Positions 53,500-62,581 of a stretch of 64,000 nucleotides of DNA are shown here, piece by piece. Each line of letters starts with the position of its first letter. Positions within the stretch are counted from its first letter, which is position 1. The notes under the pieces were generated by a model that did no database searches, was not told the DNA's origin, and saw nothing but the letters and a program-made list of their open reading frames with translations. This DNA is from Cyclobacterium amurskyense (lineage in GTDB: Bacteria > Bacteroidota > Bacteroidia > Cytophagales > Cyclobacteriaceae): positions 5,907,001 through 5,971,000 of the forward strand of contig NZ_CP012040.1 in NCBI RefSeq assembly GCF_001050135.1, read 5' to 3'. The position numbers and the translations under genes are program-made.

Positions 53500-54642
53500 A
53501 TGAAAAAGACAATCCTACTACAAATCTGTTTGATCAATTGCTTTTTCTCATGTGGATCCAAAGATAATGACAACCTCTCAGACACTTCCTACGCTTTAGA
53601 AATAGTGGATTCAGTACAGGTGGATTTTCTAGGAAACCTGCAACTTTATGCCGTTCACTCCACTAAAGATTTATTTCTTTTCCATGAATTCCAGCAAAAT
53701 CAATTCATCCTCACGGATAAAAACGGGGAGGTTCTTTCCACCTTCGATCAACCGGGCGATGCGCCCAGCTCCTATGGCAGTACCGCTTGTTCCGCTACTT
53801 TTGTAGGAGACAGTATTGTTGTCATGGGGAGACAAAAGCTGGTGATATATAACCTTGATTTTGACTATATTAAAAGTCATCAGAAACCCTATGCAGGTCA
53901 AGGTATGACTTACTCCGGCTTTGATCATTTGCATAAGGTCAATATAGGCGATGAAACCAACCTAGTTGCCTTTACCGGAGGAGCCCAACATCCAGTCGCA
54001 ACAAATCAGGAGGACTATTACAACCATTTCAACACCTTTGACCTTATCAGCCTTGATTCAGGGGGCTACGTACCCATTACTCCCCTGCATCCTAAAAGCA
54101 GGTACAAACAGGGTAAGGCTTTTAATTTTATCAGGCCAATGTTTCAGGTGAATGAAGACAAGATTCATTTTGTTTTTGCCACAGACACCTTATTTCATAC
54201 CCATGACCTGAGCAAAGCGGAAAATGGATTAACCGTGGAAGGTATCCCATTTGATGATTTTATCCTTAATCCGGGATACCCGTTTGGGGGAAGTGAAGAT
54301 TACGACACTCCTAAGCCTAGGAAAGGTGAAGTAGAAAGCTATTTTAAGGTGGATGAGAAAGACCTGATCCTTTACCGGTCCGGATTGTCTCTTGATGTTA
54401 TCATTGCCAACAAAACGGCCACCCAGGAGGATGCCAAAAAAATTAACGCCCGATTGAACCCCTTAAAATTTCTGGTAAGAGAAGCTGAAGGGGTATACAG
54501 CGAAGTCGGCCTCTGTCCCACCAATTTTACCCCTACACATGTAGATGGTAAAAATCGGTTGTGGGCGCGACAGCATGTTGAGCTTTTGGATCAGGAGCCT
54601 GAATTCTATACCATCTATCAGGTAGCATTGGTGCCGCAGTAG
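53500..54642 (+). CDS. Six-bladed beta-propeller lipoprotein (DUF4221/BF3164-like)
   Basis: 380 residues. Lipoprotein signal MKKTILLQICLINCFFSC with the lipid-anchored cysteine before GSKDND. The mature part is a repeating beta protein, with LYAVHSTKDLFLFHEFQQNQ, FILTDKNGEVLSTFDQPGDA and YSEVGLCPTNFTPTHVDGKN showing the propeller blade pattern common to TolB-like or DUF4221 proteins of Bacteroidota. These are probably surface- or periplasm-facing binding proteins. Monocistronic; function unknown. Confidence 0.75.
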   Translation: MKKTILLQICLINCFFSCGSKDNDNLSDTSYALEIVDSVQVDFLGNLQLYAVHSTKDLFLFHEFQQNQFILTDKNGEVLSTFDQPGDAPSSYGSTACSATFVGDSIVVMGRQKLVIYNLDFDYIKSHQKPYAGQGMTYSGFDHLHKVNIGDETNLVAFTGGAQHPVATNQEDYYNHFNTFDLISLDSGGYVPITPLHPKSRYKQGKAFNFIRPMFQVNEDKIHFVFATDTLFHTHDLSKAENGLTVEGIPFDDFILNPGYPFGGSEDYDTPKPRKGEVESYFKVDEKDLILYRSGLSLDVIIANKTATQEDAKKINARLNPLKFLVREAEGVYSEVGLCPTNFTPTHVDGKNRLWARQHVELLDQEPEFYTIYQVALVPQ

Positions 54643-54888
54643 AAGTAATTGCTGGAAATAGCTAGAGAATTAATAACCCCAAAAAGGGTACTTAGTGACG
54701 ATATAATAAATTTAGGCCTATTTTAACTCAAAATCAGGTTGCTAGCACTGGTTATAAACAGATTTTTTGATTTTAAATGATATTTTTACAAATCACATCC
54801 AAAAAGTCGGATAAGATCCAATCGATGAATTTTGGAACCGCTAGCGATGTGAAATACATCATCCAATAATCTCAAAAAGACAATCACT

Positions 54889-55890
54889 ATGCGAGTAATT
54901 TTTCTTTCCGCAATTTTTTTGGCCTGCTTAAGCATAAATGCAGAAGCACAAAATTCAGTAAGGGAGGCTGGTCATATAGGGGTAAAACCAAATAATGCGA
55001 TTAATGGAAGTTCAAAAGACAGAGATAGGGCTGGAATCGTGCTTTCATCAAGAGCTAAAGGAGAGTCATTGCAAAATTTCGATACTGAATTAGGTATAGT
55101 AATTTCTCCTCCACCGGGAAGAATGGCCATTGTGGCGGATGGCAATTCCCCTGATCCGGATGACTTAGGTGGAACAGCTGTTTCTTTAGCTTTGTTGCGG
55201 GCAGCAGGATTAACAGACAGATTGGTGCATTATTCCCACAGTTGTGATTTGGTTAGAGGGGCAAGAATTTCTGAAAGGGCTGAAAGGGAGCGGCACTATT
55301 TGATGCAAGTAGCCTGCGATGTTACGGCCCGCAGATGGGGAGGATATGATTCTCTGGTGTTTTTCGACGCCCTTTGGCAACAAGAGGAAACCGTCAATGA
55401 TCTAGCTAAAGCCATAAATGAATCTTCGGCCGAAAACCCATTGTGGATCATTGAAGCAGGTGAGCCTGACATTATAGGACTTGCTTTGGAGGCTGCCGAT
55501 TACGGTAAACACCAATTTGTAAAGGTAATTACCCATCATCCGGCGAATGACAATGCAGGAGATTTTTATACCTGGAAACAGGTATTGGATTTTGGAGTTG
55601 AAGAAGTTCGCATTCCTGATCAAAACATAAACTTGAAGGTGGATTTAGCACAATGGGATTGGGCCAAAAATCACGCTGATCCAAGAATTCAGTGGGTATG
55701 GATGCTTGGAAAAATAGCAGAAGTAGATGATGTAGTCAAATTTCAAAAAGGTAAATGGGATTGTTCGGATGCAGGCATGGTCCTATATTGGATAACCGGA
55801 GCCACTGATGGAGGCATGAAATCAGGAACAGTAGAAAATGTAAAAAGTATATTATTGAATTATATTGAAGCCAATCCATTTAAACCCTAA
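54889..55890 (+). CDS. Secreted nucleoside-hydrolase-like fold protein
   Basis: 333 residues with a signal peptide (MRVIFLSAIFLACLSINAEA). The segment GRMAIVADGNSPDPDDLGGT near residue 80 resembles the Asp cluster (DGNxxDxDD) that binds Ca2+ in nucleoside hydrolase-type enzymes, and NPLWIIEAGEPDIIGLALEA is a likely second core strand. A later DCSDAGMVLYWITGATDGG segment could supply a further metal ligand. Such secreted proteins occur in marine Bacteroidota and planctomycetes; no activity is established. It stops in PFKP*, and this stop lies in a 210-bp-element fragment (55883-55900). A strong terminator follows. Confidence 0.68.
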   Translation: MRVIFLSAIFLACLSINAEAQNSVREAGHIGVKPNNAINGSSKDRDRAGIVLSSRAKGESLQNFDTELGIVISPPPGRMAIVADGNSPDPDDLGGTAVSLALLRAAGLTDRLVHYSHSCDLVRGARISERAERERHYLMQVACDVTARRWGGYDSLVFFDALWQQEETVNDLAKAINESSAENPLWIIEAGEPDIIGLALEAADYGKHQFVKVITHHPANDNAGDFYTWKQVLDFGVEEVRIPDQNINLKVDLAQWDWAKNHADPRIQWVWMLGKIAEVDDVVKFQKGKWDCSDAGMVLYWITGATDGGMKSGTVENVKSILLNYIEANPFKP

Positions 55891-55900
55891 ATAGGCAATA
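55883..55900 (-). repeat. 210-bp element, fragment G (terminus only)
   Basis: AACCCTAAATAGGCAATA matches the right terminus of copy B at 17 of 18 positions; the preceding TTA also matches. It supplies the TAA stop of the gene just upstream. Confidence 0.6.
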
Positions 55901-55930
55901 AATACCCCATTGCTCACTGACAGCAGCACT

Positions 55931-55976
55931 AAATACCAAGCCCCCAACTCTAGAAAGAATTGGGGGCTTGGTATTT
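55931..55976. terminator. Strong bidirectional terminator
   Basis: Perfect 17-bp stem AAATACCAAGCCCCCAA and its complement with a 12-nt loop; T-run on the plus strand, A-run at the left. It separates the nucleoside-hydrolase-like gene from the convergent cytochrome operon. Confidence 0.93.
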
Positions 55977-56033
55977 TTAGTTTTCCGTAGGTTTCCACGG
56001 TTATTGTTGTTTAGAAAATAAAGAGTTGTGAAA

Positions 56034-57485
56034 TCAATTGCTAACCGCAATCGGTTTTACCTCTACTGTAAGGGAATCAACTACATTGACTTCATAACCC
56101 AAATTGACCTCTATTAAGCTTGCTTCCTCCATAAATTTATTAGCGCCTTCTTTACTCACCTGTGTATCCCAGGCATACAAGCGTCTCAGGTTAGGTAATT
56201 TAGACAGGTGATCAAGTCCAGTGTCCGTAATTTTTGTTCCATAAAGGTTAAGTGATTCTAAATAATCCAATCCTGCCAAATGGACCAAGCCTGCATCAGT
56301 GACAGTTGTTTTTTCAGCTCTCAATCGGGTAAGGTTTTTTAATTTCCCTACAGCCTCCAATCCTTCATCAGACAATTGGGTATCTTTAACATCCAACCAG
56401 GTAATTTGGTCAGGAAAGTCTGTAGCCAATCTCCCAAGTATGGCATCTACTGAATCCTTTCTATACAAAGTCACCTGTAGCCAATTGTCTTCATTAGAAA
56501 GCCGCTTAATAGCAATGCCTTCATTCACATAAGCATTTAATTTTTCTTCGTCAATGGCAGTAGTACCTTCTGCCAGTAGTACCTCTACAGCGGATTTGTT
56601 TGCATTGGGGTCAGATAAGGTAAGCAATACATTTTTTACTTCCTCATCTGCCTTAAGTTCAGCTACCTTCTTATCAAAAGGAGCTCCTTCATTGATCCAC
56701 CACTCGAGCAAAAGCACTTGATCATCAGTCAACTGAGACTTTCCTTTAGGAGGCATATGGTCATCATGGTTTTCTTCCAGGTGAATCCTTTTGATCATCT
56801 CACTTTCTGCTGCACTTCCGGGTTCTAATATGGCACCATTTTCCCCACCTTTCAAAAGCGCTTCCTTTGTATGCATTTGTAGGTCCCCTTTCTTCTTGCT
56901 GGCATTGTGGCAGGAATTGCACCGCTGCTCCATGATGGGATGGATGATGTCTACATACACTACCGCCTCATCCAGGTTTTCAATTAGTTTTGGTCCTTTA
57001 GATTCTACAGGTATACCAGCCAGTTTTTTCATGGTATCAGGCATATACTGAGTAAGGTAGGTAGAACCATGTGTAAGTGATCCTCCATAGTGACCAGCTC
57101 CAGCCAAAAACAACATCATTATAGAAAGAGAGCCCAAATAAGCCCTTTTGATTTGTAGGGTAGGTTTTTTTTCTCTTTGGAAATGCAGCCACCAGCTACC
57201 GAAAGCAAAAAGCACCAATAATATTCCTGCCCATTTATGAATAAACAGCAGATCTTCCCCATAATCTCCAGCCTGGGCCAACATCAATCCTAAAATGGCT
57301 GTTAATAATGCGGACAAGGCACCTAGTGCCAACACAAAACCTACAGCAGGTTTAAGATAGGAAAACTGATCCCTCCGGGATAAAATCTCCATTAGAAACC
57401 CCAAGGCTAGAAAACCTATGGGTAAGTGTAAAAACAGGGGGTGAAACCTGCCAAAGAAAATAACAATATCTGATCCTTGCTCCAT
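56034..57485 (-). CDS. Membrane protein with DUF2231-like helices, planctomycete-type cytochrome c and LRR tail
   Basis: 483 residues in three parts. Residues 1-150 form four membrane helices starting FFGRFHPLFLHLPIGFLALG (DUF2231-like). Residues about 175-275 are a planctomycete cytochrome c domain (PSCyt1) with MEQRCNSCHNASKKKGDLQM and HMPPKGKSQLTDDQVLLLEW. Residues 330-470 are leucine-rich repeats (GLEAVGKLKNLTRLRAEKTT, LVHLAGLDYLESLNLYGTKI, GLDHLSKLPNLRRLYAWDTQ). It follows the DUF1501 gene by 5 nt. The fusion suggests a membrane-anchored electron carrier with a protein-binding tail. Partner genes are encoded next to it. Actual substrate unknown. Confidence 0.85.
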   Translation of the reverse strand: MEQGSDIVIFFGRFHPLFLHLPIGFLALGFLMEILSRRDQFSYLKPAVGFVLALGALSALLTAILGLMLAQAGDYGEDLLFIHKWAGILLVLFAFGSWWLHFQREKKPTLQIKRAYLGSLSIMMLFLAGAGHYGGSLTHGSTYLTQYMPDTMKKLAGIPVESKGPKLIENLDEAVVYVDIIHPIMEQRCNSCHNASKKKGDLQMHTKEALLKGGENGAILEPGSAAESEMIKRIHLEENHDDHMPPKGKSQLTDDQVLLLEWWINEGAPFDKKVAELKADEEVKNVLLTLSDPNANKSAVEVLLAEGTTAIDEEKLNAYVNEGIAIKRLSNEDNWLQVTLYRKDSVDAILGRLATDFPDQITWLDVKDTQLSDEGLEAVGKLKNLTRLRAEKTTVTDAGLVHLAGLDYLESLNLYGTKITDTGLDHLSKLPNLRRLYAWDTQVSKEGANKFMEEASLIEVNLGYEVNVVDSLTVEVKPIAVSN

Positions 57486-57490
57486 CTAAC

Positions 57491-58978
57491 TTATGCGATA
57501 ACTTTACTAACTACTTTACCGGACACATCCGTCAATCTAAAATCTCTTCCTTGTGCAAAATAGGTGAATTTTTCATGATCCATACCCATTAAATGCATAA
57601 TTGTTGCTTGCAAATCATGGACATGTACTTTATCCTTGATGCCATAATAACCTATTTCATCGGTTTCTCCAAGGGTAAAGCCACCTTTTACACCACCGCC
57701 AGCCATCCACACTGGGAAAGCTTCAGTATGGTGATCTCTGCCTTTAAATGGCCATTCTTTGCCTCCCCTATTCTCCTGCATCGGAGTACGCCCAAACTCT
57801 CCTCCCCAAACAACGAGTGTATCATCCAACAAACCTCTTTGTTTCAAGTCTTTAACCAATGCAGTCATGGCTTTGTCTATGGGCTTGCATTTTATTGGGA
57901 GGCCAGTGTCTAGTGCTTCCCTTTCTGCTACACCATGCATGTCCCAACCCCAATCGAACAACTGAACAAAACGAACTCCCTTTTCCACAAGTCTTCTTGC
58001 AAGTAAACAATTATTAGCAAAGGAAGTCTTTCCCGGCTCAGTTCCATACATTTCATGGATATACTCAGGCTCATCATTAATATCCATTACGTCCGGCACA
58101 GAAGTTTGCATGCGGTATGCCATTTCATACTGAGAGATTCTGGTCAGGGTCTCCGGATCTCCAAACTCTTTGTATTCTTTTTCATTGATCTGGTTGATGG
58201 CATCTATGGTTTTTTTACGCAGCCCCCCATCTATTCCTGATGGATTGGAAACGTAAAGTACAGGGTCACCTTCAGATCGACATTGTACACCTTGATAAAC
58301 AGAAGGTAAAAACCCACTTCCCCATACAGATTTCCCTGCATCAGGAGTATTACCTCCAGATACTAAAACCATAAACCCGGGTAAATCTTCATTTTCAGAA
58401 CCTAAACCATAGGTCACCCAACTCCCCATACTTGGACGTCCGAGTCGTGGTGAGCCTGTCTGCAAAAGCAATTGTGCTGGTGCATGGTTAAACTGATCCG
58501 TATGCATGGTATTAATCAATGTCACATCATCTACTATGGTTGAAAAATGAGGCAAATTTTCTGATACCATCATGCCTGAATTCCCTCTAGGAGAAAATTC
58601 TGCCTGCGGTCCCAACATCTTTGGAACCCCTTGGATGAAAGCAAATTTCTTTCCTTCCAAAAGTGACTGAGGGCAATCTTTCCCATCCAACTTTGCTAAT
58701 TCCGGTTTGTAGTCAAAAAGCTCCAATTGGGAGGGTGCACCAGCCATGTGCAGGTAAATGATCCGCTTGGCACTGGGAGCAAAATGGGGGACTTGTTTTC
58801 GAACAAAAGCCTCTATATCTGCTGGAGTATTCGTAGAATTGCTTCTCCCACAGCCCAATAAGCTTCCCAAAGCAATGCTGCCTAAACCAGTTGTACATTG
58901 CTTGATAAAATGTCTTCGGGTCCGGCTTTGCATTTCCCGAAATTGATATTCACTGGTAAGATCTATTCTTTTACTCAT
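57491..58978 (-). CDS. DUF1501 family exported protein (sulfatase-like fold)
   Basis: 495 residues. The N-terminus has a Tat-like signal (QSRTRRHFIKQCTTGLGSIA). The alkaline-phosphatase-like fold of DUF1501 is visible: RIIYLHMAGAPSQLELFDYK, MHTDQFNHAPAQLLLQTGSP, LVVWGGEFGRTPMQENRGGK and GRDHHTEAFPVWMAGGGVKG, with conserved Asp/His residues like the metal site. This is a standard partner of DUF1553/PSCyt genes in planctomycetes and some Bacteroidota. Its start overlaps the stop of the DUF1553 gene by 4 nt (ATGA). No enzymatic activity is proven for the family. Confidence 0.92.
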   Translation of the reverse strand: MSKRIDLTSEYQFREMQSRTRRHFIKQCTTGLGSIALGSLLGCGRSNSTNTPADIEAFVRKQVPHFAPSAKRIIYLHMAGAPSQLELFDYKPELAKLDGKDCPQSLLEGKKFAFIQGVPKMLGPQAEFSPRGNSGMMVSENLPHFSTIVDDVTLINTMHTDQFNHAPAQLLLQTGSPRLGRPSMGSWVTYGLGSENEDLPGFMVLVSGGNTPDAGKSVWGSGFLPSVYQGVQCRSEGDPVLYVSNPSGIDGGLRKKTIDAINQINEKEYKEFGDPETLTRISQYEMAYRMQTSVPDVMDINDEPEYIHEMYGTEPGKTSFANNCLLARRLVEKGVRFVQLFDWGWDMHGVAEREALDTGLPIKCKPIDKAMTALVKDLKQRGLLDDTLVVWGGEFGRTPMQENRGGKEWPFKGRDHHTEAFPVWMAGGGVKGGFTLGETDEIGYYGIKDKVHVHDLQATIMHLMGMDHEKFTYFAQGRDFRLTDVSGKVVSKVIA

Positions 58979-61782
58979 GATTTCATCAGAAATTCGTCCA
59001 AATTCATTACAACATTCGCCATTACAGTATAAACGGCAAGTGCTTTATCCTCTTCCCCCGTTAATTTACAAATCTCCTCAGGGCTATTTTCAAAATAGGT
59101 AGTGGTTTGCTGGTAAATACTTTGTAATGCCTCCAGCTTTTCTTCACTTATCCCTCTTACCATTGCCAAACTGTACATTAGTGAGAGCCTCTCGCTCTCA
59201 TCAGTATGTGAAGAAAGTAGCACTCTCCTACCCAATGCAATGGCGGCATCTAGGTAAACGGGATCATTTAAGGTAACCAAAGCTTGTAGAGGAGTATTGG
59301 TTGCTATTCTTTTTGGGAGGCAAAACTCCCTGCTAGGTGCATCAAAGGAAATAATAGATGGATACGGGCTGGTTCTTCGCCAAAAAGTATACAAAGCCCT
59401 TCTGTATTTTTCACTTCCCTTACTTGTCTCCCATTTTGTACCATTATAGACTACTTGCCAAATACCATCAGGCTGTTCAGGCATCACACTTTTACCAAAC
59501 ATCTTTCCGCTTAGTAAACCAGAAATTGCCAATGATTGGTCTCTCACCTGCTCTGCATTTAGCCTAATCCTAGGACCTCTTGCCAGCCATTCATTTAAAG
59601 GATCTTTTTCTCTACTTTCCTCGGTAAAGTGGGAGGATTGTCTGTATGTTCCAGACATTACTATCTCTTTTATCAATTTTTTAATATCCCAATCAAAATC
59701 ATCGCGGAACTTTATCGCCAACCAATCCAAAAGTTCGGGATGAGTAGGTGCAAAACCTTGTGAACCAAAATCTTCAAGTGAGGATACTATCCCTCTACCG
59801 AAAAACTGTTCCCAAATCCTGTTGACCATCACACGGGCAGTAAGCGGGTTCTCCTTATCAAACAACCATTTGGCCAGCCCCATTCGGTTTCCTTCATACT
59901 CATCAAATGGGTTCCAAATTGCGGGTACTCCTACCTCTACTTCTTCTCCTGGCACCATCCAACTTCCCTTCTCAAATACCCTTGACTCCCTATGGTAATT
60001 CTCTGGCAGATCAACCATTACGGGGGTAGCTTCTTTTTCATTTTCGGAATTGAATAGCGCATACATGGCTTTTTCTACTTCCGGGTATTTTTCATTCCCT
60101 ACTCCCGGCAAAGTATGATGAAGCATCAACCATTCAAAGGTACTAGTTTGTTCTACTCCTTCTTCCCCTTCCCAAACCATATAGAGGTCATGAACTCCGT
60201 TCACTGCTTTTATCGGCAAAGAGATGACCTCATTGAGATAATAGGTTTTTTCCTTTTTTTCCTCCTCATCATACTCTTTCTTAAACCTGGCTTTGACCTT
60301 CCATTCTCCTATTTTTTCTCCATTAATACTATCCAGATAAAATAAAATCTTTCCTTCACTTCCATTTGTTCTCGCCTTAAACGCCAATCTATCTTCCCCT
60401 TCAAATGGCAATTCCTTTGTAAATGAATAGACTTCCTGATCCACCTTAAATGTGGCAGTTCCCTGAATAGGAAGACCTTTGTCCATTTGATAAAAATAAT
60501 GGGCATATAACTTCGGCACGCCCAGCCTCAGCAAGCGTTCATAATAATCGCCATTTCTATTTTGAGAACCATGCTCATTGGCCCAGTTCTTTATCAATTC
60601 CAGGTTTTTCTGGTCTTCTTCTTCAATATAGGTTAACAACACTGGTGCTTCGCTAGGCACATCTGCATCAGCAGTTTGATTAAAAAAAGCCAAGCTTCGG
60701 AAATAATCTTCGTGTCGAATAGGATCATATGGATGACTATGACACTGAACGCATTCCATGGTAGTCCCTTGTAAGACCGTCCAAGTGGTATTGACCCGGT
60801 CCAATACTGCTGCCACTCTAAACTCCTCATTGTCAGTCCCCCCTTCATCGTTGTTCATGGTGTTGCGATGAAAAGCTGTAGCAATAAAATCCTGATCCGA
60901 GGGAGATGGCTTAAGATCTCCCGCTAGTTGGGTAATCACAAACTGGTCGTAAGGAAGGTTTTCGTTGAATGCATTAACCAACCAGTCTCTATATTTCCAT
61001 ATTTCTCTTATTCTATCTGCCTCATATCCTTTTGAATCCGCGTACCTGGCCAAGTCCATCCACATGGCAGCCCATCGCTCACCATAGGCAGGTGAAGCCA
61101 ATAAGCTGTCCACTACTTTTTCATAAGCACTATCAGAATTATCATTGACAAATTGCTGCATTTCCGTAATTGTCGGAGGTAACCCTGTAATGTCAAAACT
61201 AAGTCTTCGTAGTAGGGATTGCTTGTCTGAAGTAGGGTTTGGGCTAAGTTGTTTTTCTACTAATTTTTCCTGAACAAAACGGTCTATATCATTGCTGATC
61301 CATTTGGAATCTATTTCAGGAACTGCTGGTTTCTCAGGGGCTTTGTATGCCCAGTGGTCATCCCACTGCGCTCCTTGGTTGATCCATCGTGAAAACAAGT
61401 CAATTTCTTCTTCTGAAAGTGGGGTAGATTCCAAAGGCATGCGGTATTCCGGATTATTATGGGTAATCCTTTGGATCAACTCGCTTTTGTTCACATTCCC
61501 GGGTACGATGGCCCTTTTTCCGGACTCATTGGCTTCTAGGGCTTCTTCCTCAAACAATAAGCTAAAGCCTCCCGAACGCTTCACTCCACCGTGACAAGCG
61601 ATGCATTTATTATTTATTATAGGCCTAATATCATTATTAAAGTCGACCCGCTCTCCCAGTACAAGTTCTGGCAAAAACTTATGTTTATTCTCTAAGGGAA
61701 TTACCCGAACTATCCACCATAATAACCCTAAAATGAAAGTGCATGATAGAATGTATATCAATGCTTTTTTATTGTCAACCAT
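58975..61782 (-). CDS. PSD1/DUF1549-DUF1553 family protein with planctomycete cytochrome c
   Basis: About 935 residues from MVDNKKALIYILSCTFILGL, a signal-anchor; an ATG two codons upstream is possible. A PSCyt1 domain with NDIRPIINNKCIACHGGVKR opens the mature part (about residues 50-145, Met in MPLESTPL). DUF1549 follows (LLRRLSFDITGLPPTITEMQ, SPAYGERWAAMWMDLARYAD) with a second CxxCH in TTMECVQCHSHPYDPIRHED. A middle beta domain (about 420-560) leads to DUF1553 (LTARVMVNRIWEQFFGRGIV, SFDAPSREFCLPKRIATNTP). It is the first gene of the three-gene operon. The family is periplasmic; its role in planctomycetes is presumed to be oxidative metabolism of polysaccharide products. Confidence 0.93.
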   Translation of the reverse strand: MVDNKKALIYILSCTFILGLLWWIVRVIPLENKHKFLPELVLGERVDFNNDIRPIINNKCIACHGGVKRSGGFSLLFEEEALEANESGKRAIVPGNVNKSELIQRITHNNPEYRMPLESTPLSEEEIDLFSRWINQGAQWDDHWAYKAPEKPAVPEIDSKWISNDIDRFVQEKLVEKQLSPNPTSDKQSLLRRLSFDITGLPPTITEMQQFVNDNSDSAYEKVVDSLLASPAYGERWAAMWMDLARYADSKGYEADRIREIWKYRDWLVNAFNENLPYDQFVITQLAGDLKPSPSDQDFIATAFHRNTMNNDEGGTDNEEFRVAAVLDRVNTTWTVLQGTTMECVQCHSHPYDPIRHEDYFRSLAFFNQTADADVPSEAPVLLTYIEEEDQKNLELIKNWANEHGSQNRNGDYYERLLRLGVPKLYAHYFYQMDKGLPIQGTATFKVDQEVYSFTKELPFEGEDRLAFKARTNGSEGKILFYLDSINGEKIGEWKVKARFKKEYDEEEKKEKTYYLNEVISLPIKAVNGVHDLYMVWEGEEGVEQTSTFEWLMLHHTLPGVGNEKYPEVEKAMYALFNSENEKEATPVMVDLPENYHRESRVFEKGSWMVPGEEVEVGVPAIWNPFDEYEGNRMGLAKWLFDKENPLTARVMVNRIWEQFFGRGIVSSLEDFGSQGFAPTHPELLDWLAIKFRDDFDWDIKKLIKEIVMSGTYRQSSHFTEESREKDPLNEWLARGPRIRLNAEQVRDQSLAISGLLSGKMFGKSVMPEQPDGIWQVVYNGTKWETSKGSEKYRRALYTFWRRTSPYPSIISFDAPSREFCLPKRIATNTPLQALVTLNDPVYLDAAIALGRRVLLSSHTDESERLSLMYSLAMVRGISEEKLEALQSIYQQTTTYFENSPEEICKLTGEEDKALAVYTVMANVVMNLDEFLMKS

Positions 61783-61889
61783 ATTCAAATTTCACTATTC
61801 AGACCAATCACGAAACAAAGTAATTAAAAACCTGCTTAATTCAAATATATGATTATATGATTGGTTAATACAAAGTGGGTTTCAAAAAA

Positions 61890-61916
61890 AAGGTAAGCGC
61901 CGAACACTTACCTTTA
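61890..61916 (-). terminator. Intrinsic terminator after the small lipoprotein gene
   Basis: 9-bp stem AAAGGTAAG / CTTACCTTT with a 9-nt loop and an A-run that is a U-run on the minus-strand transcript, 29 bp past the stop at 61945. Confidence 0.8.
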
Positions 61917-61944
61917 CCAAAAAAAAGAATTAAAAAATCACCAA

Positions 61945-62190
61945 CTAGTCTTCAATCATCTCTGGTATTAAGCCAATAAAATGCTCATTTACGTTGTCTT
62001 TCACGATATCCCATATTTGTTCATTGTACTCTTTTTCTTTTTCAGGAATCCTCCTATCAGTAATCAGGGTTGACAATACCGTTTCGCCAGTAGTGCCAAA
62101 TTCTTTGTGACGAAACTCATGGCGCTCGCAAGCAATGCATATGAATAGCAACAATAAAATATCTGGGAGAAACAACAATTTACTTTTCAT
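61945..62190 (-). CDS. Small hypothetical lipoprotein
   Basis: 81 residues. MKSKLLFLPDILLLLFICIAC is a lipoprotein signal (lipobox CIA-C). The short mature part (ERHEFRHKEFGTTGETVLST...IWDIVKDNVNEHFIGLIPEM) has no recognised domain; acidic and helical at the end. It has its own terminator. Function unknown. Confidence 0.6.
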   Translation of the reverse strand: MKSKLLFLPDILLLLFICIACERHEFRHKEFGTTGETVLSTLITDRRIPEKEKEYNEQIWDIVKDNVNEHFIGLIPEMIED

Positions 62191-62581
62191 CTTGATAATT
62201 AAATAGTGGGTTCTTAGACCTTACGGTGCTGCATTACTTTTTGTCCTGAAAATTCGACAAAATTTATACTTTTTATTCTGGCTTTGCCCTATTAACTGAT
62301 TTCGACCAAATTCCATATAAAATTGTAGTCAGTAAAAATAATGGGGGCGCTCATAGAAATTCTCAGTAAATGCAAGCATGGCGCTCTCCTCTTACAGAGA
62401 AAGAAATTCCTTAATGACATCTAAAGAAGAGATCCCGCTTTTTTTAAAACGACAGTATTTTGAACATTAATCGACTTGTATAAATTTTTAGAATATAATT
62501 CGGCAAAATATTCTAAATCAGCAATTAATATATTGTAAATTATTTACTCCACGCAACCATTGATTAACCAATGTTGTATAG
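62191..62581. other. Divergent spacer upstream of the ECF sigma gene (no gene)
   Basis: About 390 bp with no coding frame. It must hold the promoter of the sigma factor (rightward) and of the small lipoprotein (leftward). I saw no clear palindrome or repeat. Confidence 0.45.
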
